From contig NZ_JAGMUL010000173.1 in the NCBI RefSeq assembly GCF_019049285.1, positions 735 to 40,174 on the forward strand: a stretch of 39,440 bases of DNA, given 5' to 3'. Position 1 is the first letter of the stretch. Each line of letters opens with the position of its first letter. Position numbers and translations under genes: made by a program. The notes below the pieces were generated by a model. The model did not search any database. It worked only from the letters and a program-made list of their open reading frames with translations, and was not told the DNA's origin. Origin of the DNA: Streptomyces sp. AC550_RSS872. Its GTDB lineage: Bacteria; Actinomycetota; Actinomycetes; Streptomycetales; Streptomycetaceae. Positions 9,501 to 18,200 of this stretch are shown piece after piece.

Positions 9501-12500
9501 AGCCCCACCGTGAACCCGAGCCCCACCGTGAACCCGAGCCCCGACTCGAACCCGAGCCGGCAGTCGCCCCGGCAGACGCGACGACCACATCCGCACCGGA
9601 CCGTGCAGCGCTCCGGTCCACCGAGCCCAGAGGGAAGTTCATGGACGTCGCCGTCATCGGCATCGCCGGCCGCTATCCGCAGTCGGCGGACCTGGACACG
9701 CTGTGGACGCACCTGCGGGACGGGAAGGACTGCGTCACCGAGCCGCCCCCCGACCGCTGGGACGAGGCGGCACGGTCGGGCGTCTGGGGCGGATTCCTCG
9801 ACGGCATCGACGGGTTCGACGCGGCGCTGTTCGGCGTGTCGCCCCGTGAGGCGGCGGCGATGGACCCCCAGCAGCGGCTGTTCCTGGAGACGGTCTGGGA
9901 ACTGCTGGAGGGCTGCGGCGTCACCCAGGAGGTGATCGAGCGCCGGTACGGGCGGAGCGTCGGCGTCTACGCCGGCGCCTCCTACCTGCAGTACCGGGCG
10001 GACGCCTCCGACCCCGCGCTCGCGGCGCTCACCTCGACGGCGTCGTACAACATGATCGCCAACCGGGTCTCGCACTTCTTCGGGCTGGAGGGGCCGAGCC
10101 TGGCGGTCGACAGCATGTGCACCTCCTCGGCCATGGCCATCCACCTGGCCTGCGCGGACCTCCAGCGCGGGGAGTGCGAGGTCGCCATCGCCGGCGGGGT
10201 GAACCTGGCGCCCCGTCCGGACAAGTTCCTCGGGCTGTCCGAGATGCGGATGCTGGGCAGCGGTCCGGACAGCCGGAGCTTCCGCGACGGGGACGGCTAC
10301 CTCCCGGCCGAGGCCGTGGGCGCGGTCCTGCTCAAGCCGCTGGACGCCGCACTGCGCGACGGGGACGAGGTGCACGCCGTCATCAAGGGGACCGCCACGC
10401 TGCACAGCGGCCGCGCCAACGGCTTCCTCACGCCCAGCCGCCGGGCCCAGGTGACGGTCATGCGCCGGGCGCTGGAGCGCTCCGGTGCCGAGGCTGCGTC
10501 GGTCGGGTACGTCGAGGCGTCGGCGAACGGCGCGGCGCTGTCCGACGAGATCGAGGTGAGCGCCCTGCGGGAGGTCTTCGAAGGGGTGATCGAGCCCGTG
10601 GTGGTCGGGTCGGTGAAGTCCAACCTCGGGCACCCGGAGGCGGCCTCGGGCGTCGCGCAGCTCACCAAGGTCGCCCTTCAGTTCCGGCACCGCGAGCTGG
10701 CCCCACTCGTCGCCACCGGCGAGACCAACCCCAACCTGGCCCTGGACGGCGGGCCGCTGACGCTCTGCGAGCGGCTGACCCTCTGGGCGGAGCGCGAGGG
10801 CGCGGAGGGCCGACCGCCGGCCCGGCGAGCGCTGATCAACTCCGTTGCGGCGGGCGGCAGTCACGTCAGCATGGTGGTCGAGGAGCCGCCGCGGGCGGCG
10901 GTCCGGCGGGCGCAACCGGAGGACGCCGGGCCACAGCTGCTGGTCGTGTCGGCCGCCGACCAGGCGCGGCTGCGGACGGCCGCGGGCCGGCTGCTGGAGT
11001 TCCTCGGCCGGCGCGATGCGGTGGGCCTCGCGGACGTCGCGTACACCCTGCAGCTGGGCCGTGAGGCGATGCCGGCGCGGCTCGCCGTGGTGGCCGCGAG
11101 CGTTCAGGAACTGCGGGCGTCGCTCGCCGCCTTCCTGGCCGGGGCGGACGGCACGGCAGTGGCCGACGGATCGCCGGGACCCGTGCTGCACACGGGCAAC
11201 ACCGACGACCGCCCGCTGCCCCTCATGGCGGTGCTCGACGGGTCCCGGGGCGAGGCCTTCGTCTCCGCGCTGGTCGCCGACCGTGACCTGGAGCGGCTCG
11301 CCGAGCTGTGGGTGTGCGGCGCCAGTATCCCGTGGGGTGGGCTGTACACGCGGCGCAGGCGCCTGGTGGCGCTGCCGGCCACCGCCTTCGAGCGGACGAG
11401 CCACTGGCTCGGCGGGACGTCGGCCCGGCCCGCCCCTGTGGCCCCGGCGGACCGGCCCGAGCCGGCGGCCCCCACACAGGCGAGCCCGGAGCCCGCGTCC
11501 GAGGACACCGTGCTCGTCCCCGCAGCCGCGACGCCGGCCCCCGAGCCCGTCCGGGCACCGGCCGGCCCGGAGCGCGTGGTCATCGAGGTCTGCGCCGAGC
11601 TGCTCGGCCTGCCCGTGGGGGAACTCGGCCCCGAGGACAGCTTCTTCGCCCTGGGCGGCCACTCGCTGCTCGCCCACCACTTCGCCGACCGGCTGCGCGA
11701 ACGCGGCCTGCTCTGCGACCCGCCGAGCATCCTGCGCGCACCCGACCTCGCGGCCGTCGCCCGGGCGGCCCAGCCGGTGCAGGCCGTGCAGAGGCCCACC
11801 GTCATCGAGCCCGCCCCGGTGACCCCCGTCCCCGCCCACTCCGGCACCTCACCCCTGCCGGCCGGGATCCCGGCCGGCACCACCCGGATCACCCCCGACC
11901 TGCTGCCCCTGGTTTCCCTGACCGAGCAGGAACTCGCCGCGGTCGTCGCCGCCGTGCCCGGCGGGGCCGCGAACCTCCAGGACGTGTACCCCCTCGCCGG
12001 GATGCAGGAGGGCATGCTCTTCCACCACGTCCGGGACGGCGCGCACGACCCGTACATCTCCTCGGGACTGTTCTCCTTCGCGGACCGCGACCACCTGGAC
12101 CGGTTCACCGAGGCGCTGCGGGCGGTGATCGCCCGGCACGACGCGCTGCGCACCGTGATCCTCTCCGACGGCCTCGGCGAGCCGGTCCAGGCCGTACTGC
12201 GTCACGTGGAGTTCGAGCCGGCAAAGACGGAGCTCCGGGCCGGGACACCGGCCGTGGACCAGTTGGCGGAGCTGGTGCGCAACGCCCCGCCGATGCCGCT
12301 GGACCGGGGCCCGCTGATCCGGCTGAAGGCCGGTTTGGAGCCGGACACCGGTGTGTGGCACGCGGCGCTGAGCCTGCACAACATGCTGCACGACGCGTCG
12401 TCGCTCGGTCTGTTGTTCGCCGAGCTCGCCGCACACATGGACGGCCGGGCGGACACCCTGCCGGAGCCGGTGCAGTACCGCGACTTCGTAGCCCACACCC

Positions 12501-15295
12501 GTCGGCAGCCCGCCGGGCCCGAGGCTGCGGCCTTCTTCACCGAGCTGCTCGGTGACGTCACGGAGCCGACCGTGGTGTTCGGCCTGCACGACGTGCACGG
12601 CGACGGACGGCAGGTCGTCGAGGCGCGCCGGTCGCTGGACGACGGCCTGACCCGACGTGTCCGCGAGCTGGCGGCCGAGCTGCGGACCAGCCCCGCGACG
12701 CTGTTCCACGTCGGCTGGGCGCTGACCATGGCAGCCTGCGCGGACCGCGACGACGTGGTGTTCGGCACGGTCCTGTCGGGACGCCTCCAGGGGCCCGCGG
12801 GCACGGACCGGATGCTCGGCAGCTTCATCAACACCCTGCCCCTGCGGCTCGACCTGGCCGGCCGGAGCGTGCGCGACCTGGTCCGGCGGACCGGTGAGCT
12901 GCTGCACGAGCTGGTCCGCCACGAGCAGGTGCCGCTCACCGAGGCCAGGGCGCACAGCGGCCTGCCCGACCGTGAACTTCCGCTGTTCAACGCGATCTTC
13001 AACTACCGCCACCTGCCGAGCGACGACGGCATCGCCGCCCGGCTCCAGCGGGTGGGCGTCACGCCGCTGTCGGACGTCTTCGAGCGCAGCAACTTCCCGG
13101 TGACCGTCTCGGTCGACGACCTCGGGCACGCGTTCCGGATCGACGCGCTGATCCACCGGGCCCAGGACGCCGACGTCGTGATCGACTGCCTGGAGGCCGC
13201 CATGGCCTCCCTGGTCGAGGCGCTCCTCGACGAGGAGCGCGCCCTCTCCCCGGCGCTCGACCTGTCGGTGCTGCCGGCCGCGATGCGGCAGCGCGAACTC
13301 GTCGAGTTCGCCTGGGAGCCGGTGACGGCCGAGGCGGCCGACGCCCGGTCGGAGCGCCACCTGCACGAGTGGTTCGAGCAGGAGGTCCGTGCCGTTCCGA
13401 ACGCGGTGGCGGTGACCTGCGAGGACCGCTCCCTGACCTACGCCGAGCTGAACGCGCGGGCGAACCGCCTGGCCCGGTACCTGCGGGCGCTGGGCGTGGG
13501 GCACGAGTCGCTGGTCGCGCTCTGCCTGCCGCGCAGCGAGTGGCTGGTGGTGAGCGCGCTGGCGGTGCTGAAGGCGGGCGGTGCGTACGTGCCGCTGGAC
13601 CCGTCGGCGCCGGTCGAGCGGCTCGGCCACGTGCTGTCGGACAGCGCCCCGAAGGTGGTGCTGGTGGACGGCGCGGTGCCGGAGGGACTCGACGTCGGCG
13701 GCGCCCAGGTGGTGGACGTCCCCGGCCACACGGCCCGCAGGGAGGCGTTGTCCGACGCCGACCTGGAGCCGGTGGCGGGCGCCTCGCCGCGGGACCTGGC
13801 GTACGTGATCTACACCTCCGGTTCGACCGGACTGCCCAAGGGGGTGATGGTCGAGCACCGCAACGTCGCCCGGTTCTTCGTCGCGGCCCAGGAGTGGTTC
13901 CGCTACCGGGAGGGCGACGTGTGGACGCTGTTCCACTCCTTCGCCTTCGACTTCACGGTGTGGGAGATGTGGGGCGCTCTGCTGCACCGGGGCCGGCTGG
14001 TCGTGGTGACGCGGGACGTGGCGCGCAGCCCGCGCGACTTCTACCGCCTGCTGTGTGCCGAGGGCGTCACCGTGCTCGGCCAGACACCCACCGGCTTCGG
14101 GCAGTTGATCGCGGCGCAGGGCGACGACGGTGCCCCGCACCGAGTGCGCACGGTGCTGCTCGGCGGCGAGGAGCTGGACGCCGCGCCGCTGGCACCGTGG
14201 TTCGCCCGGGCGGTCAACGAGGGGACCGAGCTGGTGAACATGTGGGGGACCACCGAGACGACGGTTGTCACCACCTACCGGGTGGTCACCGAGCCGGACA
14301 CCCGCCTGACCACCAGGCCGATCGGCGGCGCGATGCCGGGCATGAGCGTGTACGTGCTGGACCGGCACGGCAACCCGATGCCGACCGGGGCGGTGGGCGA
14401 GCTGGTCATCGGCGGCGAGGCGGTCTCGCGCGGCTACCTGAACCGTGCGGAGCTGACCGCCCAGCGCTTCGTCGCGGACCCGTTCGTCGGGGTGCCGGGC
14501 GCCCGGATGTACCGGACCGGCGACCTGGGACGCCGACTGGCCGACGGTTCGCTGGAGTTCCTCGGCCGCAACGACGGCCAGGTCAAGATCCGCGGCTACC
14601 GGATCGAACTGGGTGAGATCTCCACCCGGCTCAACGAGCACCCCGCCGTCGGGGAGGCCCGGGTGGTGGTCCGCGGCCAGGGCGACGAACGGCGCCTGAT
14701 CGGGTACGTAGTCCCGGCGGACGACCGCCGGGACGAGCCCGGCGGGCCGTGGGAGCAGGAGCTGCGGGAGCAACTGGACACCGCGCTGCGGGCCGCGCTC
14801 CCGCCGTACATGGTGCCCTCCGCCTATGTTCTGCTGGACGCGCTGCCGCTGACCGGCAACGGCAAGCTCGACACCGCCGCGCTGCCCGAGCCGGAGGCCC
14901 CGGTGCGGAGCGGGCCGGCGGTCGCGCTCACCGACACCGAGCGGATCGTCTCCGAGGTGTGGGCCGAGCTGCTGCACATCGACGCGGGAGTGCTCGACGC
15001 GCAGAGCCGTTTCTTCGAGTTCGGCGGCAACTCCCTGCTGGTGGCCCGGTTGATCAACCTGGTCAAGCAACGGACGGGCGTCGAGCTGACGGTCCAGACC
15101 GTCTTCGACGCGAACAGGCTGGGCGACCTGGCGGCTGCATTGGAGCGCGCCCTGCCGGACCCCGGGGCCGGCACCGCGCTCGACCTGGACGCGATCACCG
15201 AGAGCATCACCCTGATCGAGAGCCTGAGCGACGCCGAGCTGGACGCCCTGGACACCGACGACGCTGCTCTCGGCATCGAGAGCCAGAGAGGCTGA
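3536..15295 (+). CDS. Trans-AT-type hybrid PKS-NRPS, DH-ACP-ACP0-DH-KS-KR-ACP-KS0-PCP-C-A-PCP
   Basis: A 3919-residue assembly-line enzyme. Approximate domains: DH1 5-275, ACP1 302-372, carrier-like ACP2 405-475, DH2 490-780, KS1 800-1225, KR 1420-1870, ACP3 1895-1970, KS2 2035-2450, PCP1 2675-2745, C 2778-3240, A 3278-3785, PCP2 3800-3875. Neither KS is followed by an acyltransferase; both have the post-KS linker of trans-AT enzymes, and the KS openings (IAVIGVAGRYPEAADLDEFW) are of trans-AT style. It begins with DH, the second half of a split module, so an upstream protein ending in KS must feed it. The ATG at 3536 has a ggggtgga site five nt ahead. Several domains are atypical: ACP2 has Pro for the carrier Ser, KS2 lacks its first His, the C domain has HN for HH, DH1 has Glu for Asp. 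The stop is 2 nt before the NRPS start, so translation is probably coupled. Confidence 0.95.
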   Translation: MAESLPFTEIFTITSENPLLRDHVVYGRNLLPGVGYVDLVLQVLARHGHAMADVEFRNLTILAPLVAEPGERVLVTVAGRPAPTEGWRIDVRSRRGQEADVLHASVTVRQAHSQAFTERLSMPLTGVERQTLLADIYGWLREHELVHSGLMRVDGVVHHRRADLVVELELPPASQAGADSFLFHPALFEAGLLGGSVNSHMLHEGSAGDPGEALYLPIVFESFRATAPLGRSCFVRVSADSTSRDDELIRLGAEFYDASGVKIAEVGRLAAKRVRATAALDVRGEPARQAAVTQNAAAGRDVVTVLRELVAARLGVPPAEVGSHTGYYQLGLTSASLVALVGELEDRFAIELSPTVVFEYTTIAELAAWLDERLAQAGRPAGVAPSTDAPARAGGEPAGPAAVPCDELADEIAALLGVPAGQVDPDADWTELGFDPVTLAALVERLNDRYGLALTAAALVAQPTVRELAENVLAQPGEQPNAPEAKAETDPHPMLHGVVPLESGAAYETRFDGDESYLRDHLVRGARVLPGVAHVELARAAVAAWFGEPAGQRVRLEDLVWLRPAFCGPDGLELRVTVRQTADGAEFGIAAPQDDDRPYCQGRARLVEDRDGGGEDEPDALETARTGCTGVEVPAARIYELFARFGQEYGPAQQSLTGLRTGTDAAGRPQALAELRLPASADSLAGCLLHPAVLDGALQATAGLWLGPDGEVDGAPKPALPFAVERVDVRLATPARAMAWVRFRPGSGPAAARPLLDVTVFDERGRVCVELSGLSTRALPELPAAPPQERSEASQAGAGIDIAVIGVAGRYPEAADLDEFWENLRSGRDSVRRVPAERWTRPQWAAEADLWGGFLDGVDLFDPLFFRISQREAEHLDPHERLFLECAHHVLEDAGYTGELLERTSGGVGVFTGVMYQDYQLYGAQAQDRGQAVALSGSASSVANRVSFVHGFTGPSMAVDTMCSSSLTAIHLACEAIRSGQCGVALAGGVNVTAHPNKYLMLEQRNYLSSDGRCRSFGAGGDGYVPGEGVGAVLLKPLDRALADGDHIHAVVKGTALNHGGRTNGYTVPSPAAQGSVVGRALAASGVDPRSVGYIEAHGTGTALGDPIEIAGLVKAFQEAGAGPEQCAIGSVKSNIGHAESAAGIAGFTKVLLQLRHRELVPSLHATTLNPHIDFPRTPLRVQRSLEPWQRPTVVDGGRSHSLLRTAGVSSFGAGGSNAHVVLTEYELPEPQPGPVDRPTLLVLSARTEAQLVEQARRLEARLAELTEADLPGVAWTLQTGRVALEERLAFAADSLAQARAVLARFAAEPDQPGGWVRGTVLTEVAPDGAEQARALDDWIREGAGDRLLRLWAAGTPVPWETVPAGSRTNGPGHPGGPEPRPRRVPLPGYPFARERCWIELDGPAPGGILPDGDPLEARGRDGNRPDGEVLLLLPGWAPGEKAGEAGAANGFTAHHVTVVGTLSEAEREELRAALPPGAECRFVALADGPLDQQYTEAAQEVLARLQEILRPGLLGPALFQVALARPAATGPERDRLACLGGLSGLLRTAGLEDPRLHGQLVDCLDGASPATVGARLTAEAGPGPGPEVRYRDGLRYTAVLQGTELGGAATAPWREDGVYLVTGGAGALGRIVAGDIAASVRRATVVLVGRSALSGEQRARVDELRAAGLTVEYRCVDITDRAATARLLADVVREHGPLTGVLHGAGVLADRLVVGKVPHELERVLAPKVKGLVHLDELTRDQPLEFFVCFSSATGAFGNVGQADYAAANAFLDAYAAYRNRLVTAGERSGRSVSVGWPFWADGGMGADRAVAQRLRDLDLVPLESAQGLAVLRWALTDPEATGDGRLTVLAGRHEGLARITGGAIRRGAADPTGAAAAADATPEAAQDGDRLLEDRTVGYLRRLLAEVLKLGPERLHPDAALEQYGMDSVLAVETVTRLEKAFGPMARTLLLELPTLRELARYFAAEHPAALRALLGEPHSVREPEPEPHREPEPHREPEPRLEPEPAVAPADATTTSAPDRAALRSTEPRGKFMDVAVIGIAGRYPQSADLDTLWTHLRDGKDCVTEPPPDRWDEAARSGVWGGFLDGIDGFDAALFGVSPREAAAMDPQQRLFLETVWELLEGCGVTQEVIERRYGRSVGVYAGASYLQYRADASDPALAALTSTASYNMIANRVSHFFGLEGPSLAVDSMCTSSAMAIHLACADLQRGECEVAIAGGVNLAPRPDKFLGLSEMRMLGSGPDSRSFRDGDGYLPAEAVGAVLLKPLDAALRDGDEVHAVIKGTATLHSGRANGFLTPSRRAQVTVMRRALERSGAEAASVGYVEASANGAALSDEIEVSALREVFEGVIEPVVVGSVKSNLGHPEAASGVAQLTKVALQFRHRELAPLVATGETNPNLALDGGPLTLCERLTLWAEREGAEGRPPARRALINSVAAGGSHVSMVVEEPPRAAVRRAQPEDAGPQLLVVSAADQARLRTAAGRLLEFLGRRDAVGLADVAYTLQLGREAMPARLAVVAASVQELRASLAAFLAGADGTAVADGSPGPVLHTGNTDDRPLPLMAVLDGSRGEAFVSALVADRDLERLAELWVCGASIPWGGLYTRRRRLVALPATAFERTSHWLGGTSARPAPVAPADRPEPAAPTQASPEPASEDTVLVPAAATPAPEPVRAPAGPERVVIEVCAELLGLPVGELGPEDSFFALGGHSLLAHHFADRLRERGLLCDPPSILRAPDLAAVARAAQPVQAVQRPTVIEPAPVTPVPAHSGTSPLPAGIPAGTTRITPDLLPLVSLTEQELAAVVAAVPGGAANLQDVYPLAGMQEGMLFHHVRDGAHDPYISSGLFSFADRDHLDRFTEALRAVIARHDALRTVILSDGLGEPVQAVLRHVEFEPAKTELRAGTPAVDQLAELVRNAPPMPLDRGPLIRLKAGLEPDTGVWHAALSLHNMLHDASSLGLLFAELAAHMDGRADTLPEPVQYRDFVAHTRRQPAGPEAAAFFTELLGDVTEPTVVFGLHDVHGDGRQVVEARRSLDDGLTRRVRELAAELRTSPATLFHVGWALTMAACADRDDVVFGTVLSGRLQGPAGTDRMLGSFINTLPLRLDLAGRSVRDLVRRTGELLHELVRHEQVPLTEARAHSGLPDRELPLFNAIFNYRHLPSDDGIAARLQRVGVTPLSDVFERSNFPVTVSVDDLGHAFRIDALIHRAQDADVVIDCLEAAMASLVEALLDEERALSPALDLSVLPAAMRQRELVEFAWEPVTAEAADARSERHLHEWFEQEVRAVPNAVAVTCEDRSLTYAELNARANRLARYLRALGVGHESLVALCLPRSEWLVVSALAVLKAGGAYVPLDPSAPVERLGHVLSDSAPKVVLVDGAVPEGLDVGGAQVVDVPGHTARREALSDADLEPVAGASPRDLAYVIYTSGSTGLPKGVMVEHRNVARFFVAAQEWFRYREGDVWTLFHSFAFDFTVWEMWGALLHRGRLVVVTRDVARSPRDFYRLLCAEGVTVLGQTPTGFGQLIAAQGDDGAPHRVRTVLLGGEELDAAPLAPWFARAVNEGTELVNMWGTTETTVVTTYRVVTEPDTRLTTRPIGGAMPGMSVYVLDRHGNPMPTGAVGELVIGGEAVSRGYLNRAELTAQRFVADPFVGVPGARMYRTGDLGRRLADGSLEFLGRNDGQVKIRGYRIELGEISTRLNEHPAVGEARVVVRGQGDERRLIGYVVPADDRRDEPGGPWEQELREQLDTALRAALPPYMVPSAYVLLDALPLTGNGKLDTAALPEPEAPVRSGPAVALTDTERIVSEVWAELLHIDAGVLDAQSRFFEFGGNSLLVARLINLVKQRTGVELTVQTVFDANRLGDLAAALERALPDPGAGTALDLDAITESITLIESLSDAELDALDTDDAALGIESQRG
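3548..5880 (+). other. Split-module segment DH1-ACP1-ACP2(inactive)-DH2
   Basis: DH1 has the HxxxGxxxxP motif (His23, Gly27, Pro32), but the second-motif Asp is Glu189 (HPALFEAG), so dehydration is doubtful. ACP1 has its attachment Ser334 in LGLTSAS. ACP2 keeps the carrier fold outline, but LGFDPVT places Pro436 where Ser should be, so it cannot take a phosphopantetheine arm. DH2 has both halves: His521 in DHLVRGARVLPG and Asp695 in LDGALQ, and is predicted active. The arrangement implies that the KS for this module sits on another polypeptide. Confidence 0.85.
5933..9445 (+). other. Trans-AT extension module KS1-KR-ACP3
   Basis: KS1 has the full triad Cys963 (TMCSSS), His1098 (EAHGTGT) and His1138 (NIGHAES), so it should condense. 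No AT follows. The KR has the Rossmann motif VTGGAGALG near 1622-1630 and catalytic Tyr1766 and Asn1770 (YAAAN); GVLAD carries the Asp usual in B-type ketoreductases. ACP3 has Ser1930 in YGMDSV. After ACP3 comes a low-complexity linker of EPEPHR-type repeats. Confidence 0.88.
9487..9552 (+). repeat. Interdomain linker repeat (Glu-Pro rich)
   Basis: A short tandem DNA repeat built on gaacccgagccccaccgt encodes repeated E-P-E-P-H-R-type units between ACP3 and KS2. It is a flexible, probably extended linker and may vary in length between strains. Confidence 0.7.
9641..11775 (+). other. Non-elongating KS (KS0) followed by PCP1
   Basis: KS2 keeps the nucleophile Cys2195 (SMCTSS) and second His2366 (NLGHPEA), but the EAHGTGT motif reads EASANGA, with Ser2329 in place of the first catalytic His. 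In trans-AT systems such KS0 domains accept and pass on the chain without extending it. The following carrier PCP1 has Ser2710 in LGGHSLL. Together they look like a relay from ACP3 to the NRPS part. Confidence 0.85.
11868..15165 (+). other. NRPS module C(HN)-A-PCP2 at the end of the hybrid enzyme
   Basis: The C domain opens with the NLQDVYPLAGMQEG style and has an N-terminal HHxxxxxxD (His2830, His2831, Asp2838) resembling dual epimerisation/condensation domains. Its core HHxxxDG motif reads HNMLHDA: Asn2949 replaces the catalytic second His. The A domain has its core motifs (YTSGSTGLPKG, YRTGDL, NGKLD). By GrsA numbering its pocket reads D235 F236 W239 G278 L299 G301 M322 V330 V331, close to the Thr code but changed at three or more positions, so substrate is unassigned. 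PCP2 has Ser3833 in FGGNSLL. A short acidic tail ends the protein. Confidence 0.85.
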
Positions 15296-15297
15296 CG

Positions 15298-18200
15298 ATG
15301 AGCACGCCGTACCCGGACAGCGGACCGGAACTGATCCGCAAGATACAGGCGATGCCCGCCAAGCGGCAGCGCGCCGTGATCGCGCTGCTGACCAAGCGGG
15401 GCGTCGACCTCTCCGCGCTGGACATCATCCCGCGCCTGCCCCGCTCCCAGGACCAGCCGCCCCCGCTCTCCTTCGCCCAGCAGCGGCTCTGGTTCCTCGC
15501 CCAGCTGGAGGGCACCAGCGCCTACTACAACGTCCCGATGGCGATGCGGCTGCACGGGCCGCTGGACCGCGCGGCGATGCGCCGGGCGCTGACCGGGCTG
15601 GTGCTGCGGCACGAGGCGCTGCGCACCCGGTTCGAGGAGCGCGACGGCGTCCCGTATCAGTGTATCGACGACGGCACTGCCTTCTCGATGCGCGAGCAGG
15701 ACGTCGCCGACCCGGCGCAGGTGACCGGGATCTGCCAGCAGGAGATGCTCACGCCCTTCGACCTGGCGCGGGACACGCTGATCCGGGCGCTGCTGCTGCG
15801 GGTGTCGGAGACCGAGCACGTCCTGATGGTGACGATGCACCACACCGTCTCGGACGGCTGGTCGGTCGGGGTGTTCTTCCGCGAGGTGACCGAGCTGTAC
15901 GAGGCGGCCCGCCAGGGCCGGGACGACACCCTGGAGCCACTGCCGGTGCAGTACGCCGACTTCGCGCACTGGCAGCGCCAGTGGCTGGCCGGCGAGGCGC
16001 AGGACCGTCAGGTCGACTACTGGAAGGACCGGCTCGCCGGCGTCGACGTGGGCCTGACGCTGCCGACGGACCGCCCGCGCCCGCCGGTGCGCGGTTACGA
16101 AGGCACCCGGGAGTTCTTCCAGTGCCCGCCGGAGCTGCTGGGGCGGCTCCGTGAACTCGGCGAGCGGCATGGCGCCACGCTGTACATGACGCTACTGGCC
16201 GCCTACTCCGTCGTGCTGCACCGCTACACGCAGCAGACCGACATCGCCGTCGGCACCGTCATCGCCAACCGCAACCGGGCCGAGACGGAGGGGCTCATCG
16301 GCCTGTTCGCCAACACCCTGGTGATGCGCAACAGCCTGGACGGCGACCCGGCCTTCACCGAGCTGCTCGCCCGGGTGAAGCGCACCGCGCTGGAGGCCTA
16401 CGACCACCAGGACGTGCCCTTCGAGGCCGTGGTGGACGCCCTGCAGGTCGAGCGCGCCCTCAGCCACTCACCGGTCTTCCAGACCGTGCTGGTGCTCCAG
16501 GAGGAGCAGGCGGAGCCCCGGCTCACCCTGGGCGGGCTGGAGGTGACACCGGTCGACGTCGACTTCACCATCGCCAAATTCGACCTCACCCTCGACCTGC
16601 GGGAGACCCCGCAGGGCCTGGCCGGCGCCGTGGAGTACAGCACCACCCTGTTCGACCGGGAGACGATCCGGCGCTTTGTCCGCCACTTCACCACCCTCCT
16701 CGCCGCCGTCGCCGAGACGCCGCAGGAGCCGATCTCCCGGCTGGCCCTGCTGGACGACGCCGAGCTCGGCGCCGTGACCCGGCGGTGGCGTGCCCCGTCG
16801 GGCCCGGCGCCCGAGCCGGCCCGCCGGATCGACGAGTGGTTCCAGGAGGTCGTCCGCCGCACGCCGGACGCGGTGGCGGTGACCTGCGAGGACCGCTCCC
16901 TGACGTATGCCGAGCTGAACGCGCGGGCGAACCGCCTGGCCCGGTACCTGCGCGCCTCGGGTGTGGTCCGGGACACCCTGGCGGCACTCTGCCTGCCGCG
17001 CGGCGAGTGGCTCGTGGTCGGCGCGCTGGCGGTGCTGAAGGCGGGCGGCGCGTACGTGCCGCTGGACCTGACCGCGCCGGTCGAGCGGCTCGGCCACGTG
17101 CTGTCGGACAGCGCCCCGAAGGTGGTGCTGGTGGACGGCGCGCTGCCCGAGGGGCTCAACGCCGGCGGCGCCCAGGTGGTGGACGTGCGGGGCGACTGGG
17201 AGTGGCTGCCCGCCGACGACCTGGAGCCGGTGACCGGCGCCTCGCCGAAGGACCTCGCCTATGTCATCTACACCTCGGGCTCGACCGGCCTGCCCAAGGG
17301 CGTTCTGGTCGAACACCGCAACGTGACACGGCTGTTCACCACGACCCGGGAGTCCTTCGGCTTCGGCTCCGAGGACGTGTGGACGCTTTTCCACTCCTTC
17401 GCCTTCGACTTCACCGTCTGGGAGACCTGGGGCGCCCTGCTGCACGGCGGCCGGCTCGTCGTCGTCCCGCAGGAGGTGGCCCGCAGCCCCCGGGAGTTCT
17501 ACGCGCTGCTGTGCGAGCAGGGCGTGACCGTCCTGAACCAGACGCCCAGCGCCTTCGGACAACTGATCGCGGCCCAGGGCGAGGACGGCACCCGGCACCG
17601 GCTGCGCACCGTGGTGTTCGGCGGCGAGGCGCTGGACCCCACGGCGCTGCGGCCCTGGTTCGCCCGGCCGCTCAACACGGCGACCGAGCTGGTGAACATG
17701 TACGGCATCACCGAGACGACGGTGCACGTGACCCACCGGGTGGTCACCGAGGCCGACACCGCCTCCGGCGTCAGCCCGATCGGCGGCCCGCTGCCCGACC
17801 TGAACGTCTATGTGCTCGACCGGCACCTCAACCCGGTGCCTACCGGGGCGGTCGGCGAGATGTACGTGGGCGGCGAGGGAGTCGCTCGCGGCTACCTGAA
17901 CCGGCCGGAGCTGACCGCCGAGCGCTTCCTCGACGACCCGTTCCGAGAGGTGCCCGGCGCCCGGATGTACCGCACCGGGGACCTGGCCCGGCAGCTCGCG
18001 GACGGCTCGCTGGAGTATCACGGGCGCAACGACGACCAGGTCAAGATCCGCGGCTACCGCATCGAACCGGGCGAGGTCTCCGCCCGCCTCAACGAGCACC
18101 CCGGGGTGCGTTCGTGCGCCGTCGTGATGCGCGAGGACCGGCCCGGCAACCGGCAGCTCGTCGCCTACGTGGTGCCGGCCGCGGACCAGGACGAGGCGGG

